64,000 bases of DNA from Streptomyces nigrescens (GTDB taxonomy: Bacteria; Actinomycetota; Actinomycetes; Streptomycetales; Streptomycetaceae). Both the position numbers and the translations under genes were made by a program. Under the pieces are notes generated by a model. That model was not told the DNA's origin, searched no databases, and saw nothing but the letters and a program-made list of their open reading frames with translations. Every line of letters begins with the position of its first letter. Positions within the stretch are counted from its first letter, which is position 1. The stretch is taken from contig AP026073.1 in the NCBI GenBank assembly GCA_024349765.1, positions 7,750,001 to 7,814,000 of the forward strand, read 5' to 3'. This document shows, in pieces, positions 42,899 to 52,248 of the stretch.

Positions 42899-44056
42899 GT
42901 GCGAAACGATTCGGATCATGACCGGAGCGGCCCCGGCCCCGAACGGCCGCTGACGGAGAAGCCGTTGCTGCCGGTCGAGGCCCGCCGTGCCGCGGCCTGG
43001 TGCGTGGTGGCGCTGCTGATCGCGGCCGTGCTGGCCGTCGGCGTATGGCTGTGCGTCTTCCTGAGCGCGGCGGTCACGCCCGTGCTGCTGGCGCTGCTCG
43101 GCAGTGCGCTGCTCGGGCCGCTCTACCGGCGGCTGGTGGCGATGCGGCTCAACCGCTCGCTGGCGGCCGGGCTGACCTGCGCCGTCCTGCTGGTGGTGGT
43201 CGGCGGCGCCGGATACGTCGTCGTCAGTGCGCTGGTGGACACCGGGGACCAGATCATCGCCTCGCTCAAGGAGGCCGGCCAGGGCCTCTCCAAGAACTTC
43301 GGCGTGGCCGGTGCGTCACTCGACGACCTGGCCTCCAACGCCAAGAGCCTGGTCGCCAGGTTCGGCGGTGAGGCGGCGTCCGGGCTGCTGGCCGGGGTCA
43401 GCGTCGTCGGCCAGTTCATCGCCGCCGCGGTCCTCGCCCTGCTGCTGACGTTCTTCTTCCTCCGCGACGCGGACAAGGCCGTCCGCGCGCTGCACGACTG
43501 GGCGCCCGGCAATTCGGGTCCCCAGCTCGAACGGATGGCCCGCCGCGGTTTCCAGGCCATACAGGGCTTCATGCGCGGCACCACCTTCATCGCGCTGATC
43601 GACGCCCTCTGCATCACCGTCGGCCTGCTGATCCTCAAGGTGCCGGGCGCCCCGGGCCTGGGCGCACTGGTCTTCGTCGGCGCGTACATCCCCTACCTCG
43701 GCGCCTTCATCTCCGGCGCGGTGGCGATCCTGGTCGCCTTCGCCGACCGGGGCTTCGTGATCGCGCTGTGGACGCTCGGCGTCGTCCTCGCCGTCCAGGT
43801 GCTGGAGGGCCACGTCCTGCAGCCGATGATCCAGAGCCGTACGGTCCAGATGCACCCGGCGACGGTGATGCTGGCGATCACGGCCGGCGCGAGCGTGGCC
43901 GGCATCCTCGGCATGCTGCTGTCCGTCCCCCTGACCGCGGCGGTCTCCGGCGTCCTGCACGAGCTGCGCAAGCACTACGCGGCGGATTCGGACTCCGCCT
44001 CGGGCTCCTCCAGCCCCGGTGACACCGGGCCCAGCGCGTCCCCCGCGTCCTCGTAG
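42899..44056 (+). CDS. AI-2E-family (TqsA/PerM-like) membrane transporter
   Basis: A 385-residue permease of the UPF0118/AI-2E family with about seven or eight hydrophobic helices. The typical elements are a paired helix start, a soluble region at about 120-165, and the conserved end VGAYIPYLGAFISGAVAILVAF and VLEGHVLQPMIQSRTVQMHP. Substrates vary; some act as Na+/H+ or other antiporters rather than AI-2 exporters. The GTG at 42899 lacks a ribosome site. Its last 82 bases overlap the end of the converging phosphatase gene. Confidence 0.88.
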   Translation: MRNDSDHDRSGPGPERPLTEKPLLPVEARRAAAWCVVALLIAAVLAVGVWLCVFLSAAVTPVLLALLGSALLGPLYRRLVAMRLNRSLAAGLTCAVLLVVVGGAGYVVVSALVDTGDQIIASLKEAGQGLSKNFGVAGASLDDLASNAKSLVARFGGEAASGLLAGVSVVGQFIAAAVLALLLTFFFLRDADKAVRALHDWAPGNSGPQLERMARRGFQAIQGFMRGTTFIALIDALCITVGLLILKVPGAPGLGALVFVGAYIPYLGAFISGAVAILVAFADRGFVIALWTLGVVLAVQVLEGHVLQPMIQSRTVQMHPATVMLAITAGASVAGILGMLLSVPLTAAVSGVLHELRKHYAADSDSASGSSSPGDTGPSASPASS

Positions 44057-46149
44057 AGCTCGAACCACGTCGACTTGCCGTCCCCGCGCGGATCCACGCC
44101 CCACGCCCCGGCCAGCAGCTCCAGCAGCACCAACCCCCGTCCCGAGGAGGCCAGTTCGCCCGGGCTGCGGCGGTGCGGCAGCTCGTCGCTGCTGTCGGAG
44201 ACGTCGACCCGGACCCGGCGGGCGCCCCGCTCCCCGGAGATCTCGGCGACCAGCAGCGCGTCCCCGTCGGTGTGCAGCAGGACGTTGGTGACCATTTCGG
44301 AGACCATCAGCACCGCCGAGTCGACCTGGTCCGGGTCGGCCCAGTCGTGCAGCACCTCGCGGACCTGCCGGCGCGCCTCGGCTATCCGGTGCGGTTCGGC
44401 CTGGGCCACGGAGAGCGCGGTGCGCCGTACGGGCTGCTGCGCCAGCAGTCCCCCGGTGCCGACACCGCAGCTGCCGCCCTCACGGCACAGCAGCAGAAGG
44501 GCGATGTCGTCCTCGCGGCGGTCCACCAGCGGCCCGGTGGTGTGGTGTGAGGGCGGCCCGTGCACGGCCTGGACCAGGGCGTCGGCGAGCCGTTCCAGAT
44601 CCCCGTCGTCGGCGCCGACCTCGTGCGATTCGAGGATGGCGCGCAGTCGCGACCATCCGGTCTCCAGGTCGTGCCCGCCGGTCTCGATCAGCCCGTCGGT
44701 GCAGACCATCATCGTCTCGCCGGGCTCCAGGACGAGCCGGGTGATGGGGTAGTCGGTGTCCGGGACGATGCCCAGCGGCAGCCCGCCCGCGGTCGGCCGG
44801 ATCAGCATCGTCCCGTCGCACAGCCGGATCGCCGGGTCGGGGTGGCCGGCCCGGGCGATGTCCAGCAGCCCGGTCGACGGGTCCACCTCGATGTACAGAC
44901 AGGTGGCGAACCGCTGGTCCTCGCCGTTGCCGCGGAACTCCGTCGCATTGATCCCGGCCAGGAACCGCGACGCCCGCGAGAGCACCGCGTCCGGGTGGTG
45001 CCCCTCGGACGCATAGGCCCGCAGCGCGATCCGCAGCTGCCCCATCAGGCCCGCGGCCCGTACGTCATGGCCCTGCACGTCCCCGATGACCAGCGCGATC
45101 CGGCCCGACGGCAGCGGGATCATGTCGTACCAGTCGCCGCCCACCTCCAGGCCGCCGCCGGTCGGGACGTAGCGCGCCGCGACCGTCATCCCCGGGATGT
45201 CCGGCTGCACCGTCGGCCGCATGCTGCGCTGCAGCCCCAGCGCCAGCTCCTGCTGCTCCTCCTGCATCCCGGCCCGGGCCAGTGCCTGCGCCAGCATCCG
45301 GGCGACGGTGGTCAGCACCGAGCGCTCGTCGGGGGTGAAGGCGACCGGCTCGGCGAACCCCGCCATCCAGGCACCGATCGTCCGACCCGCGTTGACCAGC
45401 GGCAGGAACGCCCAGGACGTCCGGCCGAAGCGGGCGGCCAGCGGCCAGGTGGCCGGGTAGCGGCCGCGGTACTCCTCGGGCGTGGGCAGATAGATGGCCC
45501 GGCCGGTGCGGATCACCTCCGCGGCCGGGTACTCCGTCTCCAGCGGCATGTCGAGGAAGGGCTGCTCGTCGCCGGGCCGGTGTCCGTGGTGGCCGATGAC
45601 CGACACCCGGTCGCCCTCGATCCCGAAGACCGCGAGGCCGTCCGGCATGAAACCGGGCATCGACAGCCCGGCCGCCACCCGCAGCACCTCGGCGGTGGAC
45701 CGGGCCTCGGCCAGCGCCCGCCCCGCGTCCAGCAGGAACGCCTCGCGCGAGCGGCGCCAGTCGCCGGTGATCGGGGTGTGTGCGGCGGAGGTGCCGGGCA
45801 GCGGCTCGGGCACTTCCTGGAGGGTGCCGACCAGCTCGAAGTCACCGTCGACCATGCGGGGCCGGGAGCGGGTGCGGACCAGCCGCAGCACCCGCCCCTG
45901 CTCGTCGACGACCCGCAGCCGGGCCTCGGCCAGCGTCTCCTCGGCGACCGCGAGCTGCACGATGCCGTTGATCTCGGCGAAGTCGACGGGATGAAAACGG
46001 GAACGCACCGCCGCCTCGGTCAGCTCCACCGGCTCGGCCGGCAATCCGAGGAGCCGGGCCGCCTCGGCGTCGAGGCTCACCCGTCCCGTGGCGTTGTCCC
46101 AGTGCCAGAGGCCGGTCGCGATGGCAGCCAGGAGGTCCTTGGTGCGCAT
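43975..46149 (-). CDS. PP2C/SpoIIE phosphatase with PAS, GAF and anti-sigma-type ATPase domains
   Basis: A 724-residue regulator of the partner-switching type. Order: PAS (about 5-115), GAF (140-295), PP2C/SpoIIE phosphatase (315-520, with VGGDWYDMIPL and VIGDVQGHD metal motifs) and a HATPase_c domain like RsbW/SpoIIAB (580-700, with SEMVTNVLLHT and SSGRGLVLLELL). It should dephosphorylate an anti-anti-sigma factor and also bind or phosphorylate it, answering a signal read by PAS and GAF. Streptomyces genomes hold many. The start follows GTGAGG. Its end overlaps the AI-2E gene. Confidence 0.92.
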   Translation of the reverse strand: MRTKDLLAAIATGLWHWDNATGRVSLDAEAARLLGLPAEPVELTEAAVRSRFHPVDFAEINGIVQLAVAEETLAEARLRVVDEQGRVLRLVRTRSRPRMVDGDFELVGTLQEVPEPLPGTSAAHTPITGDWRRSREAFLLDAGRALAEARSTAEVLRVAAGLSMPGFMPDGLAVFGIEGDRVSVIGHHGHRPGDEQPFLDMPLETEYPAAEVIRTGRAIYLPTPEEYRGRYPATWPLAARFGRTSWAFLPLVNAGRTIGAWMAGFAEPVAFTPDERSVLTTVARMLAQALARAGMQEEQQELALGLQRSMRPTVQPDIPGMTVAARYVPTGGGLEVGGDWYDMIPLPSGRIALVIGDVQGHDVRAAGLMGQLRIALRAYASEGHHPDAVLSRASRFLAGINATEFRGNGEDQRFATCLYIEVDPSTGLLDIARAGHPDPAIRLCDGTMLIRPTAGGLPLGIVPDTDYPITRLVLEPGETMMVCTDGLIETGGHDLETGWSRLRAILESHEVGADDGDLERLADALVQAVHGPPSHHTTGPLVDRREDDIALLLLCREGGSCGVGTGGLLAQQPVRRTALSVAQAEPHRIAEARRQVREVLHDWADPDQVDSAVLMVSEMVTNVLLHTDGDALLVAEISGERGARRVRVDVSDSSDELPHRRSPGELASSGRGLVLLELLAGAWGVDPRGDGKSTWFELYEDAGDALGPVSPGLEEPEAESESAA

Positions 46150-46459
46150 TGCCTCACTTTAGGTGCGTTTGCCGGAGGTCGACCAGAGAACGGATGTGAC
46201 CCTCGTCCCAGTCACCCGCTCCCGGTGCACCCCGGTGAGCGCGCCGGAATCGTGCCGGGAACCCGCCGGGAATCGGCTGATGCGTATATGTCAACGAAGT
46301 GCCGGGGGTCGGGGCGGTAACCTGGAGCGGTTATGTCAATCCTGGGGTGGCCTTTCGGGTGATCCACGGGGAGAGCGGCCGGGCGTCCGCACCGGATCCC
46401 GACCCCGCCCCCCTCCCGACAACTCCTCACCTCGACACTCGCGACGACTTGGATGAGCG
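46150..46459. promoter_or_regulatory. 310-bp divergent region before aspS
   Basis: No gene supported. TATGTCAA occurs twice (46287-46294 and 46332-46339), each within an ATGTCA-starting mini frame of 9-10 codons. TAACCT at 46318-46323 and TTATGT at 46331-46336 are possible -10 boxes, giving an aspS leader of 110-130 nt. No T-box features were seen. Confidence 0.4.
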
Positions 46460-48223
46460 ATGCACCGGTACCGGTCCCATAACTGCGGCGAGCTCCGAGC
46501 CGCGGACGTCGACACCGACGTCCGCCTCAGCGGCTGGCTGCACAATCGACGTGACCTGGGCGGCATCCTCTTCATCGATCTGCGCGACCACTACGGTCTC
46601 GTCCAGCTCGTGGCCCGCCCCGGCACCCCCGGCGCCGAGGCGCTGGACAAGCTGACGAAGGAGACGGTCGTCCGCGTCGACGGCAAGGTCGTCTCGCGCG
46701 GCGCCGAGAACGTCAACCCGGAGCTGCCCACCGGCGAGATCGAGATCGAGGTCACCGAGGTCGAGGTCCTGGGCGCGGCCCAGCAGATCCCGTTCACGAT
46801 CAACACGGACGACGGCGTCAACGAGGAGAAGCGCCTGGAGTACCGCTTCCTCGACCTTCGCCGCGAGCGGATGCACCGCAACATCATGCTGCGCTCGGCG
46901 GTCATCGCGTCCATCCGCCAGAAGATGACCGCCCTCGGCTTCAACGAGATGGCGACGCCGATCCTCAGCGCCACCTCCCCGGAGGGCGCCCGCGACTTCG
47001 TCGTGCCGTCCCGCCTGCACCCGGGCAAGTTCTACGCGCTGCCGCAGGCCCCGCAGCAGTTCAAGCAGCTGCTGATGATCTCGGGCTTCGACCGGTACTT
47101 CCAGATCGCCCCGTGCTTCCGCGACGAGGACGCCCGCGCCGACCGCTCGCCGGGCGAGTTCTACCAGCTCGACATCGAGATGTCCTTCGTCGAGCAGGAG
47201 GACGTCTTCCAGCCGGTCGAGAAGCTGATGACCGAGCTGTTCGAGGAGTTCGGCGGCGGCCGCCACGTCACCTCGCCGTTCCTGCGCATCCCGTTCCGCG
47301 AGGCGATGCTGAAGTACGGCTCCGACAAGCCGGACCTGCGCGCCCAGCTGGAACTCGTCGACATCACCGACGTCTTCGAGGGCTCGGAGTTCAAGGCGTT
47401 CGCGGGCAAGCACGTCCGTGCGCTGCCGGTGCCGGCCGTGCAGGACCAGCCGCGCAAGTTCTTCGACCAGCTCGGCGACTACGCGGTCCAGCAGGGCGCC
47501 AAGGGCCTGGCCTGGGTGCGCGTCGGCGAGGACGGCTCGCTGTCCGGCCCGATCGCCAAGTTCCTCACCGAGGAGAACGTCAAGGTCCTCACCGAGCGCC
47601 TCGGCCTGGAGGCCGGCCACGCGGTCTTCTTCGGCGCGGGCGAGTTCGACGAGGTCTCGAAGATCATGGGCGCGGTCCGCGTCGAGGCCGCCAAGCGCGC
47701 CGGCCACTTCGAGGAGAACGTCTTCCGCTTCTGCTGGATCGTCGACTTCCCGATGTACGAGCGGGACGAGGAGACCGGCAAGATCGACTTCTCCCACAAC
47801 CCCTTCTCGATGCCCCAGGGCGGCATGAAGGACCTGGAGGAGAAGGACCCGCTGGACATCCTGGGCTGGCAGTACGACATCGTCTGCAACGGCGTCGAGC
47901 TGTCCTCCGGCGCGATCCGGAACCACGAGCCGGACATCATGATCAAGGCCTTCGAGATCGCCGGCTACGACCGTGAGACCGTCGAGGAGAAGTTCGCGGG
48001 CATGCTCCGCGCCTTCCGCTTCGGCGCCCCGCCGCACGGCGGTATCGCCCCGGGCGTCGACCGCATCGTCATGCTGCTCGCGGACGAGCCGAACATCCGC
48101 GAGACCATCGCGTTCCCGCTGAACGGCAACGCGCAGGACCTGATGATGGGCGCGCCCACCGAGCTGGAAGAGGCCCGGCTCAAGGAGCTCAGCCTCAACA
48201 TCCGCAAGCCGCAGGTGAAGTAG
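46460..48223 (+). CDS. aspS: Aspartyl-tRNA synthetase
   Basis: Class II synthetase charging tRNA-Asp, 587 residues, the usual bacterial length. The N-terminal OB-fold anticodon domain has [26 protein letters not shown]; motif 2 region is [24 protein letters not shown]; the bacterial GAD insertion lies at about 290-410; motif 3 is [13 protein letters not shown] near 535. The ATG at 46460 gives the standard MHRYRSH start of actinobacterial AspRS. A 17-bp perfect hairpin containing a parS site follows the stop. Confidence 0.97.
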   Translation: MHRYRSHNCGELRAADVDTDVRLSGWLHNRRDLGGILFIDLRDHYGLVQLVARPGTPGAEALDKLTKETVVRVDGKVVSRGAENVNPELPTGEIEIEVTEVEVLGAAQQIPFTINTDDGVNEEKRLEYRFLDLRRERMHRNIMLRSAVIASIRQKMTALGFNEMATPILSATSPEGARDFVVPSRLHPGKFYALPQAPQQFKQLLMISGFDRYFQIAPCFRDEDARADRSPGEFYQLDIEMSFVEQEDVFQPVEKLMTELFEEFGGGRHVTSPFLRIPFREAMLKYGSDKPDLRAQLELVDITDVFEGSEFKAFAGKHVRALPVPAVQDQPRKFFDQLGDYAVQQGAKGLAWVRVGEDGSLSGPIAKFLTEENVKVLTERLGLEAGHAVFFGAGEFDEVSKIMGAVRVEAAKRAGHFEENVFRFCWIVDFPMYERDEETGKIDFSHNPFSMPQGGMKDLEEKDPLDILGWQYDIVCNGVELSSGAIRNHEPDIMIKAFEIAGYDRETVEEKFAGMLRAFRFGAPPHGGIAPGVDRIVMLLADEPNIRETIAFPLNGNAQDLMMGAPTELEEARLKELSLNIRKPQVK

Positions 48224-48264
48224 CCACCACCGGCAGGGGCCGGGGCCGGCTCCCGCCGGGCCGC

Positions 48265-48310
48265 AGGGGCGGTGTTTCACGTCGTTCGTTTCACGTGAAA
48301 CACCGCCCCT
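48265..48310. other. Single parS site plus half site inside a 17-bp hairpin after aspS
   Basis: A full parS core at 48288-48301 and a broken one, GTTTCACGT then CGTTC, at 48274. Arms AGGGGCGGTGTTTCACG (48265-48281) and CGTGAAACACCGCCCCT (48294-48310) pair perfectly around a 12-base loop. It sits 42 bp past the aspS stop and likely terminates it. Confidence 0.88.
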
Positions 48311-48418
48311 CGCCATGTCGCGGCCCGGTGCCCCGGCCGTGCACCGCGCGCGGCGCCCTGTGCTCCAACCGCACCACACATGTGGCCGGGCGCACGCCAC
48401 CCCCGCAGGGTGGTGCCC

Positions 48419-50167
48419 ATGCAGCAAGCCAGCCTCCTCCCCGGCCCGACCGGACTGGGCCCGCGGGTCCACCCGACGCGCCCCGCACCGGGCAGCGATC
48501 TGCGGTGGCTGATCACCGTCGCCGCCGTCTTCACCGCCGGGCAGCTCTACTTCGCCGTCGCCACCCCCGGCCTGGGATGGGACGAGACGGTCTACGTCAG
48601 CCAGGTCGACCCGCACACCCCGGCCGCGTACTTCAGCGCACCGCGCGCCCGCGGCGTCACCCTCCTCCTCGCCCCGGTCGTCGCCTTCACGACCTCGGCC
48701 CCCGCGCTGCACTGCTACCTCGCGCTGCTCTCCGGCGCCGGGCTCCTGCTCACCCTCTGCATCTGGCGGCGCCTGCTGCCGCCCCCCGTCCCCGCGCTCG
48801 GCGGCGCGCTGTTCGCCGGCCTGTGGGTCACCCTCTTCTACGGCCCGCAGGCCATGCCCAACCTGTGGGTCGGCTACGCCGCGCTCACCGCCACCGGCTG
48901 CTTCCTCCTCGCGGTGCGCCAGCCGCCCGTACAGCTGGCTCCGGCGGCCGGCCGGGGCGCGGCCACCGGCCTCGCCGCCGCGGTGGCACTGGTCGCGCTG
49001 ATGCGCCCCACCGACGCGGTGTGGCTGGCCGTTCCGCTCTTCCTGGCCGGGCTCGTCGTACCGGCCTGGCGCCGGTCCACCGTCCTGCTCGCCCTCCCGG
49101 CCGGGCTCGCCCTCGGCTGCGCCGAGTGGATCATCGAGGCGTACGTCTCCTACGGCGGCTTCCCGGCCCGGCTGCGGCAGGCCGCGGAGATCCAGGGCGG
49201 CCTCGGCTGGCACCCGTCCTTCGCCGACCACGCCCGGGCGCTCCAGGGCAAGACCCTGTGCCGCCCCTGTCACCTGGCCTGGGACCATCCGGTGGCGGCG
49301 GCATGGTGGTGCGCGCTCCCGCTCGCCGTGGCCGGCGCGGTCCGGTCCGCGGTCCGCGCCCGCGAACCAGGCGGCGCGCTGCACCGCTACGGACCGGTGT
49401 GGCCGCCCGGCCACGGACCGCACTCCGGCCGGCGCGACGGCCTCTGGCTCGACCCCGTACGGCTGGGCAGCCTCGTCCTGGACCCGGCCCGCGCCGACCG
49501 CCTCGGCACGGGCGGGGTGGGGCAGCGGGACGGGCAGACCTGGCCGACCCTCCGCCTCCACGACCCCGACGGCTCGCTGCACCGCTACGGCGCGGCACCC
49601 GTCGTGCTCCCGTCCCTGATCGGCCTCTGCCTCGCCGCCCCCTACCTCCTGGCGGTCGACTACGCCGCCCCGCGCTTCCTGCTGCCCGCGTACGCGCTGC
49701 TGATGATGCCCGCCGCCTGGTTCCTGTGCCGGCTGGTCCGCCTCCCACGCCGGCGGCACGCCCTGGCGGTGGTCCTCCTGGCCGTCGCGCTGCTGGGACA
49801 CGAGGCGGTCCAGCTGGCGATCCTGCACAAGATGCAGCGCGGAACGGTACGCGCCCAGAACGACATCGGCCGGATCGTCCGCACCCTGCGCACCGCCGGT
49901 CTGCGGCCGCCGTGCGCCGTCAGCGGCGAGGAGGCGGTCCGGGTCGCCTACCAGGCCGGCTGCGCGTCCCGCCAGCCCGCCGGCCACGACGCCAGCATCA
50001 CGCCCACCGCCCTGACCCGGCTCGGCACCCGCCGCCCCGCCGCCGTCCTGCTCGCGGCCGGCCACCGGCCCCCGCACTACGCCCGCGGCTGGCGCAAGGC
50101 CCCCCTCCCCCCGACCCCCGGCCTGAAGCCGCTGACCGCCTACGTCTCACCGGGCACAAAGCCATAA
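48419..50167 (+). CDS. Multipass membrane protein, GT-C glycosyltransferase-like
   Basis: A 582-residue integral membrane protein with some ten hydrophobic segments. The first external loop after helix 1 has GWDETVYVSQVD, an acidic pair placed like the Asp/Glu catalytic motif of GT-C mannosyl and arabinosyl transferases. The C-terminal 90 residues are soluble and Ala/Arg-rich. Between about 300 and 400 is a hydrophilic insert with two copies of LHRYG. It may add sugars from polyprenyl phosphates, but no close family was recognised. The ATG at 48419 follows AGGGTGG; an ATG at 48380 is the alternative. Confidence 0.7.
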   Translation: MQQASLLPGPTGLGPRVHPTRPAPGSDLRWLITVAAVFTAGQLYFAVATPGLGWDETVYVSQVDPHTPAAYFSAPRARGVTLLLAPVVAFTTSAPALHCYLALLSGAGLLLTLCIWRRLLPPPVPALGGALFAGLWVTLFYGPQAMPNLWVGYAALTATGCFLLAVRQPPVQLAPAAGRGAATGLAAAVALVALMRPTDAVWLAVPLFLAGLVVPAWRRSTVLLALPAGLALGCAEWIIEAYVSYGGFPARLRQAAEIQGGLGWHPSFADHARALQGKTLCRPCHLAWDHPVAAAWWCALPLAVAGAVRSAVRAREPGGALHRYGPVWPPGHGPHSGRRDGLWLDPVRLGSLVLDPARADRLGTGGVGQRDGQTWPTLRLHDPDGSLHRYGAAPVVLPSLIGLCLAAPYLLAVDYAAPRFLLPAYALLMMPAAWFLCRLVRLPRRRHALAVVLLAVALLGHEAVQLAILHKMQRGTVRAQNDIGRIVRTLRTAGLRPPCAVSGEEAVRVAYQAGCASRQPAGHDASITPTALTRLGTRRPAAVLLAAGHRPPHYARGWRKAPLPPTPGLKPLTAYVSPGTKP

Positions 50168-50194
50168 GGCCCCCACGGCCGCCGGCCCCCCATA

Positions 50195-50242
50195 CACGTG
50201 CGCCCGTCCCACCCCCTCGGGGGCGGAACGGGCGCACACGTG
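50195..50242. terminator. Hairpin between GT-C-like gene and metG
   Basis: CACGTG and TGCGCCCGT (to 50207) pair with ACGGGCGCA (50228-50236) and CACGTG, with a small bulge; CCCCCTCGGGGG forms a second hairpin in the loop. It lies between converging stops. Confidence 0.7.
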
Positions 50243-50276
50243 GCAGGACCGGCCGGCCGTCCGGCGTTGCGGAGGA

Positions 50277-51992
50277 TTACCCCTCCGCACCACCGAAGCG
50301 CTCCCGGTACGAGTCCAGGTCCTCCTCGGTGATCTTCGCGAAGAGCACCGGCGGCACCGTGAACGGCGTCCCCGCGGGCACCGCCGCCAGCGCCTTCGCC
50401 TCGTCCTGCGAGACCCACACGGCAGTGTCGTCCGCCAGCGCGAACGCACTCCGCATCGCCTTCGCCGACGCCGGGATGAACGGCTCGGAGACCACCGCGT
50501 ACAGGTGGATCAGGTTCATCGCGGTGCGCAGCGTCAGCGCCGCCGCGTCCTTGTCGGTCTTGATCTCCAGCCAGGGGGCCTTCTCCTCCAGGTAGGAGTT
50601 GCCCGCGCTCCACAGGGCGCGCAGCGAGGCCGACGCCTTGCGGAACTGCAGCGCCTCCATGTGGCCCTCGTACTCCGCCAGCAGCCCGGCGATCTCCTCG
50701 CCCAGCTTCTGCTCCGCGGCACCTGCCTCGGCACCCGCCGGGACCTCGTCGCCGAACCGCTTGCGGGAGAACGACAGCACCCGGTTGACGAAGTTGCCGA
50801 GCGTGTCCGCGAGGTCCTTGTTCACCGACGACGAGAACAGCTCCCAGGTGAAGGAGGTGTCGTCCGACTCCGGCGCGTGGGCCATCAGGAAGTAGCGCCA
50901 GTAGTCGGCCGGCAGCAGCTCCAGCGCCGCGTCCGTGAAGACGCCCCGGCGCTGCGAGGTGGAGAACTTCCCGCCGTAGTAGTTCAGCCAGTTGAAGGCC
51001 TTGAGGAAGTCGACCTTCTTCCACGGCTCGCGGGTCCCCAGCTGCGTCGCCGGGAACATCACGCTGTGGAACGGCACGTTGTCCTTGGCCATGAATTCCG
51101 TGTAGCGGACGTCCTCGGCCTCGTACCACCACGACTTCCAGTCGCGGTTCTCCGGGTCGGCGTCCGACCACTCCTTCGTCGCGCCGATGTACTCGATCGG
51201 TGCGTCGAACCAGACGTAGAAGACCTTGCCCTCGGCCGCCAGCTCCGGCCACACGTCCGCCGGGACCGGCACGCCCCAGTCCAGGTCACGGGTGATCGCC
51301 CGGTCCTGCAGGCCCTCGGTCAGCCACTTGTGCGCGATCGACGACGCGAGGGTCGGCCACTCCTTGCTGCCGTTGCCCTCCAGCCAGCCCTCGACCTCGT
51401 GCTGCAGCTTCGACTGGAGCAGGAACAGGTGCTTGGTCTCCCGCACCTCCAGGTCACCGCTGCCGCTGATCGCCGACCGGGCGTCGATCAGGTCGGTCGG
51501 GTCCAGCACCCGGGTGCAGTTCTCGCACTGGTCGCCGCGCGCCTTGTCGTAGCCGCAGTGCGGACAGGTGCCGACGATGTAGCGGTCGGGCAGGAAGCGC
51601 TCGTCGGCGTTCGAGTACACCTGCCGGATGGCCCGCTCCTCGATGAAGCCGTTCTCGTGCAGCTTCCGCGCGAAGTGCTGCGTGAGCTCGACGTTCTCCG
51701 GCGAGGAGCTCCGCCCGAAGTAGTCGAACCGCAGCCCGAAGCCCTCGTAGATCGCCTTCTGCTTCTCGTGCTGCTCGCCGCAGAACGCGTCGACCGACTG
51801 CCCGGCCTCCTTCGCCGCCAGCTCGGCCGGCGTCCCGTGCTCGTCCGTCGCACAGATGTAGAGCACGTCCTGCCCCCGCTGCCGCAGGTACCGGGCGTAC
51901 ACGTCGGCCGGGAGCATGGACCCCACCATGTTGCCCAGGTGCTTGATCCCGTTGATGTACGGAAGGGCGCTGGTGATGAGGTGTCGAGCCAT
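50277..51992 (-). CDS. metG: Methionyl-tRNA synthetase
   Basis: Class I synthetase charging initiator and elongator tRNA-Met, 571 residues. The HIGH region reads [16 protein letters not shown]; a zinc-knuckle pair CPHCGYD and CENC follows near residues 143-160. The KMSKS loop is KFSTSQ, a variant common in this MetG branch. The C-terminal helical anticodon domain carries TLGNFVNRV. The C-terminal tRNA-binding EMAP-like domain found in E. coli is absent. The start follows GGGAG. Confidence 0.96.
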   Translation of the reverse strand: MARHLITSALPYINGIKHLGNMVGSMLPADVYARYLRQRGQDVLYICATDEHGTPAELAAKEAGQSVDAFCGEQHEKQKAIYEGFGLRFDYFGRSSSPENVELTQHFARKLHENGFIEERAIRQVYSNADERFLPDRYIVGTCPHCGYDKARGDQCENCTRVLDPTDLIDARSAISGSGDLEVRETKHLFLLQSKLQHEVEGWLEGNGSKEWPTLASSIAHKWLTEGLQDRAITRDLDWGVPVPADVWPELAAEGKVFYVWFDAPIEYIGATKEWSDADPENRDWKSWWYEAEDVRYTEFMAKDNVPFHSVMFPATQLGTREPWKKVDFLKAFNWLNYYGGKFSTSQRRGVFTDAALELLPADYWRYFLMAHAPESDDTSFTWELFSSSVNKDLADTLGNFVNRVLSFSRKRFGDEVPAGAEAGAAEQKLGEEIAGLLAEYEGHMEALQFRKASASLRALWSAGNSYLEEKAPWLEIKTDKDAAALTLRTAMNLIHLYAVVSEPFIPASAKAMRSAFALADDTAVWVSQDEAKALAAVPAGTPFTVPPVLFAKITEEDLDSYRERFGGAEG

Positions 51993-52248
51993 TGCCGGCT
52001 GCTCCCAAGTCGCTACGGTGAGTGAGGATTTGCTTTACGGAACGTCAATATCGTACTGGACGGGGCGGGGGTGCCCGCGCGGCTGTTTTGCAGTGCGGAC
52101 AGTGCCCGCGGCGGCTGATCACCGCGCGCAGCACCACTTGATCTTCCGGGGCCGTCGGAGCAATGCGGCCGTCGGAGCAATGCCAAGCGGCCGCGGCCGG
52201 GCCGTGGGGCCCGGCCGCGGCCGGTGGGGGTCGAGTGGAGGGGAGGCG

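Noticed and set aside
44560-46320. Rightward 586-codon frame opposite the phosphatase gene
   Set aside because: Arg/Gly/His-rich antisense composition with no family; an effect of high GC content.
46287-46362. Two 9-10 codon frames starting ATGTCA before aspS as attenuator leader peptides
   Set aside because: Neither contains aspartate codons and no competing hairpins were seen; likely chance or promoter repeats.
46427-50077. Very long leftward frame opposite aspS and the GT-C-like gene
   Set aside because: It spans two well-supported opposite genes and has low-complexity composition; GC-driven open frame.
50277-51992. Damaged KMSKS motif in metG
   Set aside because: KFSTSQ is a normal variant in this methionyl-tRNA synthetase branch.
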